Shown here: piece after piece, positions 58,838 to 64,000 of the stretch
How the letters are laid out: the number at the start of each line of letters is the position of its first letter
How positions within the stretch are numbered: the stretch's first letter is position 1
Assembly (NCBI RefSeq): GCF_000003815.2
Contig: NC_049997.1
Span: 2,739,338 to 2,803,337, forward strand
Source: Branchiostoma floridae
Lineage: Eukaryota; Chordata; Leptocardii; Amphioxiformes; Branchiostomatidae
Direction: 5' to 3'
Length of the DNA: 64,000 bases
Translations under genes and position numbers: made by a program
Notes under the pieces: model-generated
Told to the model about the DNA's origin: nothing
What the model saw: only the letters and a program-made list of their open reading frames with translations
Databases searched by the model: none

Positions 58838-59096
58838 GTGATATCTCACTGAACTCGAGTCATGCTTGCGTCACTGCGGGGTTTAATAGATACTCAACGA
58901 ATTTCAGAGATTAAGAACGAATTTTCTTACATCTTGTGTATTTTGCTGTCTTCTAAGTCATACTTTTACGTATTACGCAATATCTAAATTATAAAAATCG
59001 GCGAAAATAACACAACATGTATGTAGTGACGCTGTGAACGAACCCCGCAGTGACGCAAGCGTGACCCAAATGCAGTGAGATGTCACTTTTAGGAGA
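58838..59096. mobile_element. Palindromic MITE family D, copy 5
   Basis: GTGATATCTCACTGAACTCG opposes GTGACATCTCACTGCATTTG with GCGTCACTGCGGGGTTT inner blocks. Confidence 0.8.
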
Positions 59097-59373
59097 CCAT
59101 CTAGAATGACAGAGACCTCAGGAAGGTTGTAAAGCTTGGCACTCCACGTTAAGACACTCAGAAGATTAAAGCCTTCGAGATGAAGTGCTATAGTGCGTAC
59201 CAACGGTATAACAGTAATCATACATACCAATACAATTAAGCTCGGGCGATCGCTTTATCCATATACGTGCGTCCTTTTAATTACAGCACAGTTTCCACAA
59301 TATCAAACGTTATGTGAGTTGTCCATATGGTTAGTGCACGCGATGCAGATTGAGACAACGAGTTGCTGGAACA

Positions 59374-59793
59374 TAGCCTGGAATCCAGCCGTATTGTGCT
59401 TTGGGCGCTCCTCTGAGGTACGCTTCCTGCCAATACGACTGGCATTCGTTAGCATTCGAACGATCGGCATTTAAATATTCGCAGATTTTATCTGCGAGAT
59501 TTCTGATTGGCTGTTAGCTCCAAGTTTACAGTTTGCAATCGAACGGAACACTACTTTTTATCTTTCCCGCGAACTTTTCAGTATCACAACAACAGATCAC
59601 GCGAGAAATAGCGCCTCGCGATTGGTGTTCTTCTCTCAGGGGTCATCCAATCAGCAAAGAGAAACAAATATGAATATTCATGAGTCTCCTCATTAGTGAC
59701 GTAAGGGCAAATCGTTCCAATCGTAACGAATGCCAGACGTGTTCGCACAGGAAGCAGAGCGACCAAAGCACAACACGGCTGGATTCCAGGCTA
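59374..59793. mobile_element. MULE-like MITE with 9-bp TSD
   Basis: TAGCCTGGAATCCAGCCGTA opposes its complement; exact 9-bp duplication GCTGGAACA at 59365-59373 and 59794-59802. TSD length fits Mutator-like elements. Confidence 0.88.
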
Positions 59794-60038
59794 GCTGGAA
59801 CAGGGAACATCACCGGAATGGACCGATCCCGAAGCCCCGCCCCCTGTTCGATCATGTTCTATTTCGAACACCTCCGTCAAAAATGTACATACAGCGCTTG
59901 TTGGACAGAACTGGCCGCCGCCGCTATTTAGCTGATAATGACGACTCGATCGAGTTCGGTTTAGCCTTTTTTTGGCTCAGAAGATCTCAGAAGGGGCAAA
60001 AAAATTTCGTAATGCTATGCAGTGGCTCCAAAACAACT

Positions 60039-60125
60039 AAATTATCGGACAAACTCAAACAAAGACACGGTTTGGCAGAAAAAGGAAAAAGTTTAATCAG
60101 GGAAAAACTTTTTCGGGGAAAACAC
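60039..60125 (-). repeat. Split direct repeat copy (B2-like)
   Basis: The 87 bp from AATTATCGGACAAACTC to TTTTTCGGGGAAAACAC are repeated at 60370-60456 with one visible mismatch. Position after the recombinase frame suggests the outer repeat of a Ngaro/PAT-type B1-A2-B2 terminus. Confidence 0.75.
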
Positions 60126-60369
60126 AGCACTAATAGTAATACTACTTCAACAACTATAATAACATTCTTAACCTTAAATAACATTTGGCGGAGAAAAGGG
60201 GTGGTGGAGGGTGAAAAAGGAGAGCAGAAAGAAACGTACGACCCGCCTGCCCAGCAAACTTCGAGTGACGTCACTCTCACGTGTACGGTGTCAAAGGGCA
60301 AACGGGCCGCACCAAGACAAATATCGTTTGCGATCAATTAATAAAAATTACCCAAAAGAAATTTTTCTC

Positions 60370-60456
60370 AAATTATCGGACAAACTCAAACAAAGACACG
60401 GTTTAGCAGAAAAAGGAAAAAGTTTAATCAGGGAAAAACTTTTTCGGGGAAAACAC
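60370..60456 (-). repeat. Split direct repeat copy (B1-like)
   Basis: See 60039-60125; separated by about 245 bp. Confidence 0.75.
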
Positions 60457-60620
60457 CAAAAACAAAAGGCCAAACCGCTAAAAGAAAAACAAACAAAAAA
60501 ATCAGAAATACACTTAAACATGAAGGTGACGAGAGACACCACCACCCCATTACCCATGAACAAATTAACAAACTGTAATCTCTAAATTGCTACTCTACGA
60601 ACACTGCAATGCCTTCAACG

Positions 60621-60965
60621 CTACCGAGGCGTCTTCCACTGGATATGCTTAACCATTCTATAACACAAACGTAATCTTGTAGCCAAGGGAACCTTCAAAT
60701 ACAGTAGGTAAGCATCAGAACGCCAATCACCCTGGAGGCGGATTAGATCTATGGGAACTCCTGCACGGAATGCAAATGTGGCGCCTCCTCTACGCCCACT
60801 ATGGAGAGAGTACCTAGCAGGACTTAGGCCCGCTCTACCTAGTATCTGCTTGAAGGCCTTGTCAAAGATATTCTGATTCAATGGTACAAATCTACCCCTA
60901 TGTGGTCTAACAAAGGCCGCACTCGTATTCTTGTTGCGGTTTAACCTAACCATGTCTAAAAACAC
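60621..60965 (-). pseudogene. Tyrosine recombinase C-terminus
   Basis: ARYSLHSGRRGGATFAFRAG, VPIDLIRLQGDWRSDAYLLY, L. The H-S-G-R box and the GDW…DAYLLYL region hold the HxxR, W and catalytic Tyr of a phage-integrase fold as used by DIRS/Ngaro elements. The first catalytic Arg region is lost, so it is a remnant. Confidence 0.85.
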
Positions 60966-61195
60966 TGCAATGCCTTCAACGACGCTACTGAGACATCTTC
61001 TTCCTCTGGATATACGTTACCATTCTATAACACAAACGTAACCTAGTAACTCAGGGAACTCGCAAATACAGACTAATGCCGTCAACTTATGAATATACTT
61101 TAACTGTTAACATTCTAAATTAGAGCAAACCCTAACGTAGTACTCAATAGAACTTGTTAATACAGTAGGTGATCCTCGGAACGCCGTTCGCCATG
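60961..61195 (-). repeat. Duplicated recombinase 3' segments
   Basis: 60961-61090 repeats 60599-60715 (AACACTGCAATGCCTTCAAC, CATTCTATAACACAAACGTA), and 61150-61195 repeats 60700-60730 again. Degraded local duplications. Confidence 0.7.
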
Positions 61196-61459
61196 TTGCA
61201 CCATAATAATAAAGGACAAAAGGGAGAAATCTTAATCTCCATTACTGGAACATACAACACTCTCTCTGCACATTGTAAAGTCTTAGACCACCTGGCTCTG
61301 ATCAGCAAAATTCTTGTTTACTACAAAACCATGTAAAGTGAACTGCTTAGTAAGGTCAAAACCGTATTTAGACAAAGTAATATTTTCGCTGAAACATATG
61401 GAAACTTAATATCACTGGCACAGTGTTGCAGATTCAAATCAAATCCGAGTTCCACAAGT

Positions 61460-62440
61460 TTACAAACGCAAGTCAGGCCAGATAATCACGGTATAACTAG
61501 CATATAGTGCTGTAGATCTCGATCACGCCCGAATTCAACACATAAACACACGTCAGGCCATGTTATCACGGTACAATAAGCTCAGCGTTGCAGATTCAAA
61601 TCACATCCGAGTTCCACAAGTTTACAAACACACGTCAGGCCATGTTAAAAGATACATGTGTATGTTACATCTGGGCCCCTCAACAGTCTCTGAACAATCT
61701 CTGAACAATCTCTGAACAGTCTCTGAACAGTCTCTGAACAGCCTCTGAACAGTCTCTGAACAGTCTCTGAACAGTCTCTGAACAGAGACATGGGTCATCT
61801 GGCACATTTCATCTAACCTCCAAGCAGACGTTAGCCCACGATCTCTGAACAGTCTCTGAACAGGCCATGTTATCACAGTACAGCTCCCTAGCAGTGTTGA
61901 AGATCCCGTTCACGCCCGAGGTCAACACATAAACACACGCCAGACCATGTTATCACGGTACAGCTCCCTAGCACAGTGTTGAAGATCCCGTTCACGCCCG
62001 AGGTCAAAACATAAACACACGCCAGACCATGTTATCACGGTACAGCTCCCTAGCAGTGTTGAAGATCCCGTTCACGCCCGAGGTCAACACCTAAACACAC
62101 GCCAGGCCATGTTATCACGGTATAACTAGCACAGTGCTGTAGATCCCGATCACGTCCGAGTTCAACACGTAAACACACATCAGGCCATGTTATCAAAATA
62201 TAATTTGAGCACAGTCTTGTAGATCCCGATCACGTCCGAGTTCAACACGTAAACACACATCAGGCCATGTTATCACAATATAATTAGCACCGTGTTGCAG
62301 ATACCGATCACTTCCGAGTTCAACACGTAAACACACGTCAGGCCATGTTATCACAATACGTATAATTAGCACAGTCTTGTAGATCCCGATCACGTCCGAG
62401 TTCAACACGTAAACACACGTCAGGCCATGTTATCACAGTA
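61460..62440 (-). repeat. 80-bp tandem satellite, about 11 units
   Basis: CGTCAGGCCATGTTATCAC-type marks lie at 61471, 61551, 61633, 61859, 61938, 62019, 62100, 62179, 62259, 62338 and 62419: spacing 79-82 bp except one 226-bp interval that holds another satellite. Units share AGATCCCGATCACG and GTTCAACACGTAAACACAC. Confidence 0.92.
61681..61865 (-). repeat. Nested 11-bp satellite
   Basis: TCTCTGAACAG repeated about ten times at 61686-61790 and again at 61840-61862, inside one unit of the 80-bp array. Confidence 0.93.
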
Positions 62441-62479
62441 TAAAGAAATACGACGTGTCCGAAACAACGGGCTCTCATT

Positions 62480-62867
62480 TCCTGGCTTCGAGGACGATTA
62501 TCAACATCTCAAGCGAGCGTATCTTTGATCCGAACTTCTCCAACACGTGGTCTGGGAACACACTGTGAAGAACTGTCCCGAGTCGCGAAATCTGCCGCAC
62601 CCCGTGGCACCAGCATCAGTCATAACCAACTCGTCCGGATAGCTACAAATGTCGGGAACCATCATAGATACACCGTTGTATGTGTCCATGACTCTTGACC
62701 ACCACAGAAAGTCCGATCGGAAGTCCCGTGACAACCGCAGACTGTGGTGATTCCGCAGTAATGAACGCAATAGCTTCAACATTCGAGATATAAACAACCG
62801 CCCAGGTGGACAATGTCGAGCTTACCAATGAGAGACTGAATGTCACGTAGTGATTCCTATGATGCAA
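62480..62867 (-). pseudogene. RT thumb and RNase H remnant
   Basis: FRSDFLWWSRVMDTYNGVSM, SYPDELVMTDAGATGCG, then LEMLIIVLEAR in a shifted frame. WW…YNG, TDA…G-x-G and E-L/M-L…AR are the RNase H landmarks of DIRS-like pol. Upstream frame 62867-62643 supplies an SLIGKL-type thumb piece. Several frameshifts. Confidence 0.75.
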
Positions 62868-63065
62868 AACTGACGTTGGATTAAACAGCTCTGACGGAAT
62901 ATTGATATATTATAAAATACGAATTCCAAATATCAACTATCAGTATGTCTGTGTTCATAATTCTCGAGTAACGTTCTCCAAGTATATATTTTCAGCTTTG
63001 ATTTCACTAGTACTGGCCTAAGTGCGCCGATAAAATTGTGAAGATTACCGTGTGTCGCGAACTCT

Positions 63066-64000
63066 TCATGTAACTTGATCATCTTGTGAAAGTTCGCGTG
63101 AAGGACCGAGTCCCTGGGAGAGGTGGGCGGGGTCTCCGGAGTTGTGGTTTGTTCTGTCTGTGGAGCCGCCAAATGGCCGGGGTTTGTACTGGCAATCCTG
63201 AGTCGGATGTGGTGCTCGGATGTCCCGCACTATCAAGCACGCACTACAGACGTGGTGTAGCCTTGGGGCATTCCATCGTGTACTCCAATGGCCGGATTGC
63301 CAGGAACAGGTACCGGAGTGAAACTCGCCACAATACCGCGGCCTGTTTCCCGCCACACAAGCTACACTGACTGGCTCCGCCCTCGATGACTTCACGTTGC
63401 CACGAGCGGCGCCAGCTTGTGTCCGGTAGTGGCTCTCTCTGATGGCATCAAAGGTACCGCGGCTACCCCACGTGAGTGATCCATACTCTACCCCGTATAG
63501 TAAAGATGCGTGGACTTCCCGAACTAACTTCCAGTCATAGTTCACAACATCGAACGTGAGGCCTGCCAGATGAACTAACTGATGCTCTGCGTCAACCGAA
63601 ACCCGGTCCGAATAAAGAACATTCTTCAGAAAGCCGTGTACTAACATTAGCAAGGATAACTGATCACTAGCCACGCCCCCTTTATTTCCATATCCTGGGA
63701 AGTGCACCTTATGTTGTGGCCAATCAAGTTTGACATGACGGGTGCCCGAATCATCAATAGTACGAATTCGACCGCTCTTCCCTGCCCGACGTCGGCGGCG
63801 CTTGGTAGAACGTGAGCGGGAATCATCAGACATACCAGAAGTGCCCGAATCATAGCTATCACAGCGCCGGCGTGATATGAAAAGTTTCGAAGAGACACGT
63901 ACCCCTTTCATCTTGCAACTCTTCCCGCGCGACCCCCTGCGTCGCTGGCGCCTCCTGAGTTTTCTCATGAAATCTGACTCCGTGCTGTCTGACTGCGACA
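63066..64000 (-). CDS. Gag-like ORF of the YR retrotransposon (open at edge)
   Basis: The frame is open from the window edge (in-frame ATG at 63968) to a stop at 63066. It has a basic, Arg/Ser-rich N-terminus (RSTKRRRRRAGKSGR), a hydrophobic middle (QLSLLMLVHGFLKNVLYSD) and a Cys/His zinc-binding stretch: YCGEFHSGTC, HHVCSACLIV, HPTQDC. This C…HxxCxxC…H…C organisation is typical of DIRS/Ngaro gag. An overlapping frame to 62933 may be the start of pol. Confidence 0.75.
   Translation of the reverse strand, partial: SQSDSTESDFMRKLRRRQRRRGSRGKSCKMKGVRVSSKLFISRRRCDSYDSGTSGMSDDSRSRSTKRRRRRAGKSGRIRTIDDSGTRHVKLDWPQHKVHFPGYGNKGGVASDQLSLLMLVHGFLKNVLYSDRVSVDAEHQLVHLAGLTFDVVNYDWKLVREVHASLLYGVEYGSLTWGSRGTFDAIRESHYRTQAGAARGNVKSSRAEPVSVACVAGNRPRYCGEFHSGTCSWQSGHWSTRWNAPRLHHVCSACLIVRDIRAPHPTQDCQYKPRPFGGSTDRTNHNSGDPAHLSQGLGPSRELSQDDQVT

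Larger units (their letters stand above)
60039..64000 (-). mobile_element. Decayed tyrosine-recombinase retrotransposon (DIRS/Ngaro type)
   Basis: Minus-strand order: gag-like frame (63968-63066), RT-thumb/RNase H remnants (62867-62480), 80-bp satellite (62440-61460), tyrosine recombinase end (60965-60621), split repeats (60456, 60125). Most of the RT palm is missing and frames are shifted, so it is not autonomous. The element runs past the right edge. Confidence 0.8.

Noticed and set aside
58427-59230. Signal-peptide exon of the mosaic gene
   Set aside because: Several minus-strand frames begin with hydrophobic stretches, but none combines a good leader with a phase-1 donor, and part lies in MITE D.
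59730-60585. Plus-strand ORFs of 203 and 124 codons
   Set aside because: They read through the MULE-like MITE end and the split direct repeats; the shared peptide is just the repeated 87 bp.
61460-62440. Evenly spaced repeats resembling a CRISPR array
   Set aside because: Units are 80-bp contiguous tandem repeats without unique spacers, in a eukaryotic retroelement.

Overview
ORGANISM. This is eukaryotic nuclear DNA: small exons with GT-AG introns, no operons, many MITEs, SINEs and LINE fragments, and assembly gaps of N. The metazoan TSG101 gene, CUB/Sushi/LDLa/F5-8C/C-type-lectin domain shuffling with phase-1 exons, and the repeat style suggest an amphioxus (Branchiostoma) or a close invertebrate deuterostome. 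The species is an inference; no search was run.

LAYOUT. (1) 0.94-12.0 kb, + strand: a complete 11-exon TSG101 gene (ESCRT-I subunit), 452 codons plus stop, with all splice phases agreeing. (2) 12.0-14.4 kb: intergenic DNA between two convergent genes, with a strong inverted repeat and a palindromic MITE. (3) 14.4-57.4 kb, - strand: what I read as one very large gene for a secreted mosaic lectin. In transcript order: CUB1, Sushi/CCP, CUB2, CUB3, a tectonin (tachylectin/fish-egg-lectin type) propeller of about six repeats, thirteen LDL-receptor class A exons, an F5/8C (discoidin)-like domain, a C-type lectin N-half, two Cys-bearing linkers, and a C-type lectin C-half with the stop codon. Nearly every exon is symmetrical phase 1-1, which supports a single transcript. 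The 5' end and signal peptide were not found. (4) 57.4-59.4 kb: nothing coding recognised; then a MULE-like MITE. (5) 60.0-64.0 kb, - strand: a decayed tyrosine-recombinase (DIRS/Ngaro-type) retrotransposon with gag, an RNase H remnant, an 80-bp satellite, a recombinase end and split direct repeats. It runs off the right edge.

HOW IT FITS TOGETHER. TSG101 is a housekeeping cytosolic gene unrelated to its neighbour. The mosaic gene combines at least three carbohydrate- or surface-binding module types (tectonin, F5/8C, C-type lectin) with CUB, Sushi and LDLa protein-interaction modules, so an extracellular recognition role is a reasonable inference. Its introns hold dozens of transposable elements. 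In two places a TA-targeting MITE sits directly in the 5' splice site. In another, a MITE together with a piece of a tectonin exon has been copied 4.3 kb away in inverted orientation, with a 14-16 bp target duplication.

LIMITS. Splice sites were chosen by eye from consensus, phase and domain logic. Gaps at 30883-30982, 32232-32331 and 55272-56013 may hide exons, and one LDLa exon runs into a gap.
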